DNA of 6,631 nucleotides from Bacillota bacterium (GCA_006226985.1 SBGC01000110.1:1-6631); one strand, 5' to 3'; numbered from the stretch's first letter, positions 1 through 6,267 are shown. Translations and numbers: made by a program. The notes: generated by a model from the letters alone, not told the origin.

Positions 1-10
1 GAACCAGGTA

Positions 11-2137
11 TTAAATAATTTTTTTCTTCTTTCGATAAATATCGATAACGATGGCTAAAGAAAAGATAACAACAAGTGATGATGATACGGAAATAAATAA
101 AATGGTTTCTGAATCAACGCCTTCAGAAGGATAGATTTGTGTACCTACTTCATAGACAACTTTGATAAATGTATCTTCGGTAGGTGAAATACTGTATGTT
201 AGTTTATCGGATAATAAGTTATCAAATGCATCATACCAACCAACAATCTTAAATCCTTTTTTGGGTTGTGCTTGAAGATTAAGGCTTAGACCATCAAAAT
301 ATGTCCCTACCCATGGGTTATCGGTTTCTGCTTGTGCGACATTAATAGTATTAACTTTAATGGTTCCTTGATCAATATTTGATTTAAGTGATAATTCATA
401 CATACCCTCTAAATTAAAATACTCTTGCATATGTTCTCTTAAATATGTGGGTCTATTTAAAGCGAAAGTCTTCATACGATTGGTATAACTAATCCATGAA
501 TTATAGGTACTTGGATAGCCATAATAATCGATATGTTCTTGCATCTCTGGTGCATAAAGATCAATCATACTTTGTGCATAACTAGATGCATAAGAACTAC
601 TAAAGTTTGAATTGAGTAAGTCCATCATGCGATTAATGAACTGAAGTTTGAAACCTTCATTGTTTAAAAGTTTGGTAAACATTTGTCCAGTTTTCCATGA
701 GTCGCCAGTGATACGTTCGAAACTGTTATATTCGGGATAATATCCTCCCCACGATGCACCAAAACCTGCATCAACATCGTAAACCATCCAACGCCAACGT
801 CCATCTTGACCTTTTTCTTTAACTGAGCTATATGGTGTGTTATATCGCCAATATTGAATATTATTTTGAGGCCAATCCACATTAGCAAAATATAGTTCTG
901 CAGCATAATAATCGATAAAGTTATCAATATCCATCTGGGTATTAATATAGTCATAATGACGTTTTGTTGCCATACTGTTTCTTAGGATGTATCGATACAT
1001 ATCAAGATAATGCGCTTGTCCAGATGGATTTCCATCTGCAACACTACCATGACCCGTCAAAATCGTTACATTTTCTCTTGGAACATCATATTTAATCTCT
1101 AAATACCAATCATCAAATCGATCTCTAATATTACGTATACCAAAATATTCACCATTCATAAATAAAATGACAGGTGATGAATATTGCATCTCTAAATCCA
1201 TTGTTTTAAGTAAACCTTGTGCAGTAGCTTCGCCAATGAACGAATATTCATACGTTTGCCCACCACCACGTAAGACGATTCGTTTAAACCGATCAATATC
1301 CTGATCTTCAAAAAATGAATAATTAAAATAAGTCGTCTCGTCATATTCACTTCGTGCATAGAGACGGTATGATTTTATTGGATATTTTCTTGATAAACCA
1401 CCATGAACGCGAATACCAGCTTCTTGTGCTAAAACACGTGTTCCATCCGTTTCAAAATATTCGATATAAACAGGTTTTTCCCATTCAGGACCTGATTGAT
1501 AATAGTTACCTGTTCGATTCTGATTATTGATTTCTTCAATTGTAGGATCATAGTGGATCCCTGGGACATTGATACCTGTTCGATAGTTATACAAATTATT
1601 AATATCTGTTGTGATGGAAATAATTGGAAATGTATACTTTTCATACATGTTTGTATCTACAAAATAGGTATTTGTTAAGATAGGACTTTCATTACCTGAA
1701 GTGTGAACAGCCTTTACTTTAAGAATTGTTGCTTTAAAAACATCTTCTTGAGGTGATTTCCACTTATCAGTGCCTGTTCGAATAAATGAAATGGGATATG
1801 TAGGAATCGGATCTGTAAGATATCCTTCGATTCTATTTTGTATTAAGATTTCTTCACCAGTAGCTTCAATATACTGTTCTTCGATAAGAAGTGGTTCAGT
1901 GTAAATCGTTGATGACAATGTAGGATCAGATCCATCAAGAGTATAGTAAATAGTTGTATTAGGTTTAGGTGTTAATATCAAATAAAAATCTTCATCATAA
2001 AAACCACTCTCATGGGAGAATGTTGGTATATATGAATCAACGACATCAAGTTCAATTTGATTTGCTAATGATGTAATCATTGATGTCACATATAGACTTG
2101 TTAAGAGTATAATAAAAAGTATAATTGATTTTCGCAT
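11..2137 (-). CDS. Surface-anchored CotH-family (spore coat H kinase-like) protein
   Basis: Predicted 708-residue extracytoplasmic protein. An N-terminal hydrophobic signal/anchor segment (about 3-24) is followed by a chitobiase/beta-hexosaminidase C-terminal-like module (about 39-160; YYTLDGSDPT at 64-73, resuming at KATILKVKAV). A CotH kinase-like core (about 165-575) contains GIRVHGGLSRKYPIKSYRLY (241-260), NGEYFGIRNIRDRFD (328-342), NVDWPQNNIQYWR (419-431) and WRWMVYDVDAGFG (448-460). The Asp and Asn residues of the last two blocks are the likely nucleotide/metal ligands. An InlB-B-repeat-like module (about 590-664; GTIKVN to GFKIVGWYD) precedes a membrane helix (678-700) and a YRKKKKII tail. 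CotH of Bacillus is known to be an atypical protein kinase acting on coat proteins; activity and substrate here are inferred. There is no LPxTG-like motif, so it is probably membrane-held facing out. An ATG 48 bases upstream is in frame, but it falls inside the -35 of the gene's promoter, while the chosen ATG has AAGAGGG six bases upstream. The gene is divergent from the nqr operon with no evident functional link. Confidence 0.88.
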   Translation of the reverse strand: MRKSIILFIILLTSLYVTSMITSLANQIELDVVDSYIPTFSHESGFYDEDFYLILTPKPNTTIYYTLDGSDPTLSSTIYTEPLLIEEQYIEATGEEILIQNRIEGYLTDPIPTYPISFIRTGTDKWKSPQEDVFKATILKVKAVHTSGNESPILTNTYFVDTNMYEKYTFPIISITTDINNLYNYRTGINVPGIHYDPTIEEINNQNRTGNYYQSGPEWEKPVYIEYFETDGTRVLAQEAGIRVHGGLSRKYPIKSYRLYARSEYDETTYFNYSFFEDQDIDRFKRIVLRGGGQTYEYSFIGEATAQGLLKTMDLEMQYSSPVILFMNGEYFGIRNIRDRFDDWYLEIKYDVPRENVTILTGHGSVADGNPSGQAHYLDMYRYILRNSMATKRHYDYINTQMDIDNFIDYYAAELYFANVDWPQNNIQYWRYNTPYSSVKEKGQDGRWRWMVYDVDAGFGASWGGYYPEYNSFERITGDSWKTGQMFTKLLNNEGFKLQFINRMMDLLNSNFSSSYASSYAQSMIDLYAPEMQEHIDYYGYPSTYNSWISYTNRMKTFALNRPTYLREHMQEYFNLEGMYELSLKSNIDQGTIKVNTINVAQAETDNPWVGTYFDGLSLNLQAQPKKGFKIVGWYDAFDNLLSDKLTYSISPTEDTFIKVVYEVGTQIYPSEGVDSETILFISVSSSLVVIFSLAIVIDIYRKKKKII

Positions 2138-2143
2138 GATAAA

Positions 2144-2150
2144 CCCTCTT
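2144..2150 (-). promoter_or_regulatory. Ribosome binding site of the CotH-family gene
   Basis: AAGAGGG on the minus strand lies six bases before the ATG at 2137. It decides the start: the longer in-frame ATG at 2185 has no comparable site and overlaps promoter elements. Confidence 0.8.
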
Positions 2151-2159
2151 TGCAATACT

Positions 2160-2189
2160 ATTATAACATGCGAATAGTGTTTCATTCAA
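2160..2189 (-). promoter_or_regulatory. Promoter of the CotH-family gene
   Basis: On the minus strand a perfect -10 TATAAT (2160-2165) is preceded by an extended -10 TG (2167-2168). Eighteen bases further upstream is a -35-like TTGAAT (2184-2189). Transcription would start near 2153, leaving a leader of about 16 bases that contains the ribosome binding site. This is a housekeeping sigma-70/SigA-type promoter, so the gene need not depend on a sporulation sigma factor. Confidence 0.75.
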
Positions 2190-2224
2190 AGAGTAAATAT
2201 GCTAAATATTGAGAGGTAAGTCAT

Positions 2225-2253
2225 TTGTCTAATTATCTATCATATGATAAAAT
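2225..2253 (+). promoter_or_regulatory. Promoter of the nqrBCDEF operon
   Basis: A -35-like TTGTCT (2225-2230), a 17-base spacer, an extended -10 TG (2245-2246) and a -10 TAAAAT (2248-2253) form a good SigA-type promoter. Predicted transcription start is near 2260, giving a leader of about 73 bases before the first start codon. It lies about 35 bp from the opposing CotH-gene promoter, so the two could influence one another. Confidence 0.65.
2238..2249. promoter_or_regulatory. Possible operator: 12-bp palindrome over the nqr -10
   Basis: TATCATATGATA is a perfect 12-bp inverted repeat that covers the end of the spacer and the first bases of the -10 of the nqr promoter. A dimeric regulator bound here would block RNA polymerase. 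It does not match the Rex consensus I know (TTGTGAAnnnnTTCACAA type). In AT-rich DNA such a palindrome can arise by chance, so this is a candidate only. Confidence 0.3.
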
Positions 2254-2262
2254 GTAGTTATT

Positions 2263-2288
2263 ATGTGTGATGTTTTTTTATCATGCAT
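2263..2288 (+). promoter_or_regulatory. Possible hairpin in the nqr leader
   Basis: ATGTGTGA (2263-2270) can pair with TCATGCAT (2281-2288) as an 8-bp RNA stem including two G-U pairs, around a U-rich 10-base loop. It would sit at the 5' end of the nqr transcript and could act as a stability element. It is far too small for an FMN riboswitch, and it is weak and AU-rich. Confidence 0.25.
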
Positions 2289-2321
2289 TTCAAACTGATA
2301 AAGAATGTAAATAAAAAAAAA

Positions 2322-2328
2322 GAGGTGG
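2322..2328 (+). promoter_or_regulatory. Ribosome binding site of nqrB
   Basis: GAGGTGG lies four bases before the ATG at 2333, right after a run of A. The same GAGGTG core precedes nqrC and nqrD, while nqrE and nqrF have the stronger AGGAGG form. Confidence 0.75.
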
Positions 2329-2332
2329 CATT

Positions 2333-3265
2333 ATGACTCAACAACATTCATCACAAACTGTGAATGTTACAGCAAAGAAAAAAGTTTTAATCCTCACAGC
2401 TGCTGCTTTTGTGCTCGTGATTGCAGCGACAGTCATTTTTGGTCTTCATGTTCTGTTGCTCGCACTTGTCTCATACGTTGCAGCATTTATTGTTGAATAT
2501 CTATTTGCACATTTTAGAAAAAAGCCTTTAGATTACGCATGGATGGTTACACCTGTGCTCTTTACACTGCTCTTACCTCCAGCATTTCCACTATGGATGG
2601 CTGTCGTAGGGATTCTATTTGGTGTATTTTTTGGTAAAGCTATTTTTGGTGGATCAGGTAAATACATTTTCAATCCTGCGTTAGTGGGTGTACTATTTTT
2701 AATTGTAAATTTCCCCATTCAGATGACACAAGAATGGGTTAATCCAAAAAATCCAGACTTAGAAGCAGGTCCCACAGCACTTAATGCACTTAATAGAGGT
2801 ATTGATTCTGATTTTTCTTTAGTTGATTTACTTTTAGGTCAAAACTCAGGAACACTCGGTGAAGTATTTAGATTAGGCATTATTCTTATGGGTATTTTGT
2901 TAATCGTCTTTAAAGTGATTAATTGGAAAGTTCCTGTCATCTATATTGGAACTGTGTTCGCTATTTATTTTGTGGGTAATTTAATTGATCCTACATTATA
3001 TGGGGACGCTATTAGAGGTATCTTCACAGGAGGACTGATGCTTGGAGCATTCTTCTTCGCTTCAGATTCAGCGACTGTTCCAAAGACAACAAAAGGTATG
3101 ATTATTTATGGCATTGGGTTAGGTTTACTCACTGTCTTAATTCGTATTTATGCCACATTCCCTGAAGGTGTTACATTTGCTATCATTCTCATGAGTGCAA
3201 TTTCACCACTATTAGATTCAGATAAAGTTATTGAAAAACAAAGTGAGGTGTTAACACATGAGTAA
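2333..3265 (+). CDS. nqrB: Na+-NQR/Rnf-type subunit B (NqrB/RnfD family), compact form
   Basis: Polytopic membrane subunit of 310 residues that carries covalent FMN (and riboflavin in known NQRs) and takes part in the last electron steps and ion pumping. Family blocks visible: LLLPPAFPLW (79-88), FGGSGKYIFNPAL (105-117), LGEVF after a short loop (175-179), FTGGLMLGAFFFASDSATVP (231-250) and PEGVTFAIILMSAISPLLD (277-295). The flavin-attachment region reads DLEAGPTAL (142-150), aligning with DGYSGATAL of Vibrio NqrB as I recall it. This makes Thr148 the likely FMN site but with Pro where Ala is expected. The TAL ending and the GEV block are closer to NqrB than to RnfD. Vibrio NqrB is about 415 residues; the long N-terminal extension and the first outer loop appear missing, as only about 17 residues precede the first helix. 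It is the first gene of the operon. Its stop overlaps the start of nqrC by 8 bases (ATGAGTAA), suggesting translational coupling. Confidence 0.92.
   Translation: MTQQHSSQTVNVTAKKKVLILTAAAFVLVIAATVIFGLHVLLLALVSYVAAFIVEYLFAHFRKKPLDYAWMVTPVLFTLLLPPAFPLWMAVVGILFGVFFGKAIFGGSGKYIFNPALVGVLFLIVNFPIQMTQEWVNPKNPDLEAGPTALNALNRGIDSDFSLVDLLLGQNSGTLGEVFRLGIILMGILLIVFKVINWKVPVIYIGTVFAIYFVGNLIDPTLYGDAIRGIFTGGLMLGAFFFASDSATVPKTTKGMIIYGIGLGLLTVLIRIYATFPEGVTFAIILMSAISPLLDSDKVIEKQSEVLTHE
2777..2794 (+). repeat. Exact 9-bp tandem repeat inside nqrB
   Basis: GCACTTAAT occurs twice back to back, encoding Ala-Leu-Asn twice (149-154) directly after the likely FMN-bearing Thr148. The reading frame is kept and the alignment to NqrB needs no gap here, so it is probably coincidental codon choice rather than an expansion. 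Confidence 0.6.
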
Positions 3266-3875
3266 CAATCTCAAAATGGTTATATTCGTTATTATCTTAG
3301 GTACAGTTACATCACTTTTCTTAATGGGTATGGACGCTTTAACTGCAGATCGCATTGAAGCAAATAAAGAAGCTGAGTTTAAATCCGTCATTCTAAATGT
3401 CTATGATGTTGACTTCAATTTCAACAATATCCATGATGTATTTGAAACGAGTGTTGATAAAGTTACTAAGGAACTCGCTTTAGGTGAAAACCAAGGAAGT
3501 TATGAGTTTTGGGTTGATCCTCTAACAGGAGCGATTAGCTTTCCATTCACAGGTGATGGTGTTTGGGGTGAAATCAGTGGTATCATCACACTTGATGACG
3601 CATTTAGTGAAATTATTAGCGTGACTGTTTTACAACAAGTCGAAACCCCAGGTCTTGGTGGTATCGTTGCAACTAGAGAATATCTAGACACATTTGAAGG
3701 CATTATCTTTATCAATGATGCTATTGAAGTCATTAAAAAAGACAATACACCAAATGATCCAAATCAAGTCGATGCAATTGCAGGAGCAACAAGAACATCA
3801 AATGCATTTAGAGATATATTAAACGAAGCATACACAGCTTATAAAGATGCTTGGCTTAACGGAACTGAGGTGTAA
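3258..3875 (+). CDS. nqrC: Na+-NQR subunit C (NqrC/RnfG family), covalent FMN carrier
   Basis: A single-helix membrane protein of 205 residues (helix about 6-25) whose FMN-binding domain faces outside. It receives electrons from the intramembrane iron-sulfur site and passes them to NqrB. Visible family marks are GDGVWGEISG (99-108), ETPGLGG (129-135) and the flavinylation motif DAIAGATRTS (172-181). Thr178 is the expected phosphoester-linked FMN residue. The ApbE recognition consensus is Dxx(S/T)GAT; here Ala175 replaces Ser/Thr while D, G, A and T are kept. ETPGLGG and the VDxxxGATxTSN context match NqrC better than RnfG, although the length is nearer RnfG (NqrC is about 255). GAGGTG (3245-3250) inside the end of nqrB is its ribosome binding site. 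Flavinylation needs an ApbE flavin transferase, which is not encoded in this window. Confidence 0.92.
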   Translation: MSNNLKMVIFVIILGTVTSLFLMGMDALTADRIEANKEAEFKSVILNVYDVDFNFNNIHDVFETSVDKVTKELALGENQGSYEFWVDPLTGAISFPFTGDGVWGEISGIITLDDAFSEIISVTVLQQVETPGLGGIVATREYLDTFEGIIFINDAIEVIKKDNTPNDPNQVDAIAGATRTSNAFRDILNEAYTAYKDAWLNGTEV

Positions 3876-3877
3876 CC

Positions 3878-4507
3878 ATGAAATTAATTCGACTTCGCTA
3901 TACAAAATGGTTTAACATCTTAAAAGATGGATTACAAAAAAATAATCCTATTGTCGTTGCTGTATTAGGTATCTGTTCAGCACTTGCTGTAACAAACCGT
4001 GTTGAAAATGCGATTGCTATGGGCTTAGGTGTGACATTTGTTGTCATGGCTAGTTCAGCTGTTGTTTCCATGATTCGTAACTTTGTTCCATCAAAAGTAA
4101 GAATGGTAACCTACATGGTTATTATCTCAGCATTTACGATTGCTGTTCAAATGTTACTTGGTGCATTCTTCCCTTTAATTGAAAAAGCTTTAGGCGCATA
4201 TGTTGGACTCATTATCACAAACTGTATCGTCATGGGACGTGCTGAAGCATTTGCAGTTAAAAATCCTGTGAGATATACACTCGTTGATGGTTTTGCAAAT
4301 GGTATGGGTTATACATTTGTTTTAGTATCGGTTGCGGCTATTCGCGAAATCTTAGCTTTCGGTGAAATTTTGGGATATGCACTTCCACTTCCCTCAGGTT
4401 GGGTGAATTGGACAGTAATGACGATGGCTCCTGGTGGGTTCTTCGTATTAGGTTTATTTATATGGGTGTTTAGAGTTTTATCTAAACATTACGAAACAGC
4501 TGAATAG
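3878..4507 (+). CDS. nqrD: Na+-NQR subunit D (NqrD/RnfE family)
   Basis: Integral membrane subunit of 209 residues with about six helices that pairs with NqrE to form the ion channel-like core. Highly conserved blocks are visible: NNPIVVAVLGICSALAVTN (22-40), RNFVPSKVRM (67-76), GLIITNCIVMGRAEAFA (110-126) and DGFANGMGYTFVL (137-149). Cys33 and Cys116 correspond to the cysteines which, with two from NqrE, hold a [2Fe-2S] cluster in the middle of the membrane in solved NQR structures. The sequence reads as NqrD rather than RnfE through the CSALAVT and NCIVMGRAEAFA context. Length is normal for the family. The start follows the nqrC stop by two bases, and its GAGGTG ribosome site (3867-3872) overlaps the end of nqrC. 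Confidence 0.95.
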   Translation: MKLIRLRYTKWFNILKDGLQKNNPIVVAVLGICSALAVTNRVENAIAMGLGVTFVVMASSAVVSMIRNFVPSKVRMVTYMVIISAFTIAVQMLLGAFFPLIEKALGAYVGLIITNCIVMGRAEAFAVKNPVRYTLVDGFANGMGYTFVLVSVAAIREILAFGEILGYALPLPSGWVNWTVMTMAPGGFFVLGLFIWVFRVLSKHYETAE

Positions 4508-4519
4508 GAGGCGTGAACT

Positions 4520-5104
4520 ATGGAAAACATTATTCAATTATTTCTTCAGTCAATTTTAAATAACAATATCGCGCTAGCCTTTATATTAGGTATGTGTCCA
4601 CTTATTGCAATTTCTACGAACGTAAAAAATGCAAAAGGTATGGGACTTGCCGTTGTTTTAGTTGTAACACTTACTGCCATGATCAACTGGCCCATCTATG
4701 CACTCTTAAAGAGTACAGGAACAACAGCTTTATCATTACTCGTGTTTATTATTACGATTGCTGCTACTGTTCAAGTTTTAGAAATGTTACTTGATAAGTT
4801 CTTTCCTAAACTCTATAACGCATTTGGTATTTTCTTACCTTTGATTACTGTAAACTGTGTCGTTTTAGCTGTTTCTTTATTCTTCGTGAGAAACGAGTAT
4901 AACTTCGTTGAAACTACCGTTTACTCATTTGGTTCATCCGTTGGTTGGTTATTAGCGATTGTATTAGTTGCTGGTATTCGTGAAAAGATGAAAAAAGTAT
5001 CTGATGTTCCTCGTGGACTTGCAGGTAAAGGTATTGTCTTTATCGTATTAGGCATTCTTGCTTTAGCATTTATTGGTTTTACTGGCTTAAATTTCTTTAA
5101 ATAA
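4520..5104 (+). CDS. nqrE: Na+-NQR subunit E (NqrE/RnfA family)
   Basis: Integral membrane subunit of 194 residues with about six helices, an inverted-topology homologue of NqrD. Family blocks: NNNIALAFILGMCPLIAIST (14-33), LEMLLDKFFPKLYNAFGIFL (87-106), PLITVNCVVLAV (107-118), VYSFGSSVGWLLAIVLVAG (134-152) and REKMKKVSDVPRGLAGKGI (154-172). Cys26 and Cys113 are the partners of NqrD Cys33 and Cys116 in the intramembrane [2Fe-2S] site that moves electrons from the cytoplasmic NqrF to the outer FMN of NqrC. The SDVPRGL motif near the C-terminus is typical of NqrE. The AGGAGG ribosome site (4506-4511) overlaps the nqrD stop codon, with a 12-base intergenic gap. All key residues are present and the length is normal (198 in Vibrio from memory). 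Confidence 0.95.
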   Translation: MENIIQLFLQSILNNNIALAFILGMCPLIAISTNVKNAKGMGLAVVLVVTLTAMINWPIYALLKSTGTTALSLLVFIITIAATVQVLEMLLDKFFPKLYNAFGIFLPLITVNCVVLAVSLFFVRNEYNFVETTVYSFGSSVGWLLAIVLVAGIREKMKKVSDVPRGLAGKGIVFIVLGILALAFIGFTGLNFFK

Positions 5105-5116
5105 GAGGAGGTTATT

Positions 5117-6199
5117 ATGAATATATATGTACCAATTATATTAATTGGTGTCATGGTTGTTATCGCAATTATCCTCATGATTGTCGAAAGATTATTAGGC
5201 AGTAAAGGCGATAAAATGCTTTTAATCAATGATGAAACTGTGATACCCGTTAAAGAAGATGACACTGTATTAAATTTACTTACAAAACATAAAATTTTTA
5301 TTCCTTCTGCTTGTGGTGGGAAAGCGACATGCGGTTTTTGTAAATTCAGACTTGTAGAAGGTGGTGGCGAAATTAAGCCTACTGAAGAACCTTTCTTAAG
5401 TCCTGAAGAAAGAGAAAAAGGCATTCGTCTGTCTTGCCAAGTGAAGGTTAAGGAAAACTTAAAGATTGAAATTCCTAAAGAAATGCTTAATGCAAAAGAA
5501 TACAAAACAGTGGTTTCATATATTGAAGATTTAACATATGATATTAAGCTGGTCAGATTTAAGCTTAAAGAAGGCGAAACCATGAACTTTAAACCTGGAC
5601 AATATGCCCAACTTAAAGTACCTGGTATTGATATTATTCGTGCATATTCGATTGCATCACATCCAAAAAATCCTTCAGAAATAGAACTTATTATTCGTCA
5701 AGTACCCAATGGACTAGCAACAACGTTTGTGCATAAAGCGCTTGAAGTAGGAGATAAGCTTATTTTGACTGGACCTTATGGAGATTTTTACTTACAGGAA
5801 GAATCAAAACGCGATATGATTTGTATCGCAGGTGGTTCGGGAAAAGCACCTATTCGATCAATTCTCTACTATTTAAGAGATCAAGGTATGAATCGAAAAG
5901 TGAAATATTTCTTTGGTGCAAAATCAAAAAGAGATTTATATTACACTGAAGAATTTATGCAACTTTCAAAAGAGTTTCCAAATTTTGAATACATTCCTGC
6001 ACTTTCTGAACCACAACCAGATGATCAATGGACAGGTGAGGTTGGTTTAATCACCGATGTTGTTGATCGTCATGTGAAAGATCTATCAGAATCGGAAGCT
6101 TATCTATGCGGTTCACCTGGTATGATTAAGGCATGTATCAATGTCTTAAATAAGCATGAAATTAAAAAAGAAAATGTTTATTTCGACAATTTCTCATAA
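5117..6199 (+). CDS. nqrF: Na+-NQR subunit F, NADH-oxidising FAD/[2Fe-2S] protein, compact form
   Basis: Electron entry subunit of 360 residues: oxidises NADH in the cytoplasm and passes electrons one at a time into the membrane complex. One N-terminal helix (about 4-23) is followed by a plant-type [2Fe-2S] ferredoxin domain (about 33-122). Its ligands are Cys66, Cys72, Cys75 and Cys107, the same spacing as in Vibrio NqrF. Next come an FAD-binding domain with RAYSIAS (175-181) and an NADH-binding domain with GGSGKAP (239-245), SKRDLYYTEEF (270-280), ALSEPQPDDQWTG (295-307), CGSPGMI (331-337) and the C-terminal ENVYFDNF. These last blocks are specific to NqrF among ferredoxin reductases. It is about 45 residues shorter than usual NqrF, lacking two insertions: one before RAYS and one after the first FAD-domain strands. 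GAGGAGG (5105-5111) five bases before the ATG supports the start. It is the last gene of the operon; the terminator begins at its stop codon. Confidence 0.93.
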   Translation: MNIYVPIILIGVMVVIAIILMIVERLLGSKGDKMLLINDETVIPVKEDDTVLNLLTKHKIFIPSACGGKATCGFCKFRLVEGGGEIKPTEEPFLSPEEREKGIRLSCQVKVKENLKIEIPKEMLNAKEYKTVVSYIEDLTYDIKLVRFKLKEGETMNFKPGQYAQLKVPGIDIIRAYSIASHPKNPSEIELIIRQVPNGLATTFVHKALEVGDKLILTGPYGDFYLQEESKRDMICIAGGSGKAPIRSILYYLRDQGMNRKVKYFFGAKSKRDLYYTEEFMQLSKEFPNFEYIPALSEPQPDDQWTGEVGLITDVVDRHVKDLSESEAYLCGSPGMIKACINVLNKHEIKKENVYFDNFS

Positions 6200-6224
6200 G
6201 CGATGGTCTCCATCGCTTTTTTTT
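6198..6224 (+). terminator. Intrinsic terminator of the nqr operon
   Basis: GCGATGG (6200-6206), loop TCT, CCATCGC (6210-6216) forms a perfect 7-bp GC-rich stem, extendable by two A-T pairs into the nqrF stop codon. It is followed by eight T (6217-6224). It ends the nqrBCDEF transcript and separates it from the transporter gene. Confidence 0.93.
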
Positions 6225-6267
6225 GTAATGTATTCTCTTTGTTTTTTAGTTAGTTTTTTGTTAATTT

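Noticed and set aside
664..954. Short minus-strand open frame inside the CotH-family gene, and similar ones at 1429-1644 and 1496-1678 (plus)
   Set aside because: They are out of frame with, or antisense to, a continuous 708-codon gene with coherent domains, and have no protein similarity I recognise.
2138..2185. Sixteen-residue N-terminal extension of the CotH-family protein from an ATG at 2185
   Set aside because: That ATG overlaps the -35 and the extension covers the -10 of the gene's own promoter. The downstream ATG has a good ribosome site and starts a typical signal peptide.
2254..2332. FMN riboswitch in the nqr leader
   Set aside because: A flavin-related operon makes this attractive, but the leader is only about 73 bases and AT-rich, with none of the conserved multi-helix core that needs well over 100 bases.
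4921..5583. 220-codon open frame on the minus strand across the nqrE/nqrF junction
   Set aside because: It lies antisense to two clearly identified genes. Its translation is low-complexity Ser/Ile/Thr-rich with no recognisable domain.
2333..6199. Annotation as an Rnf complex (rnfD, rnfG, rnfE, rnfA)
   Set aside because: The families are homologous, but NqrF is unmistakable, rnfB and rnfC are absent, and motifs in the B, C, D and E subunits (TAL, ETPGLGG, NCIVMGRAEAFA, SDVPRGL) read as Nqr. Only the short lengths of subunits B and C resemble Rnf.
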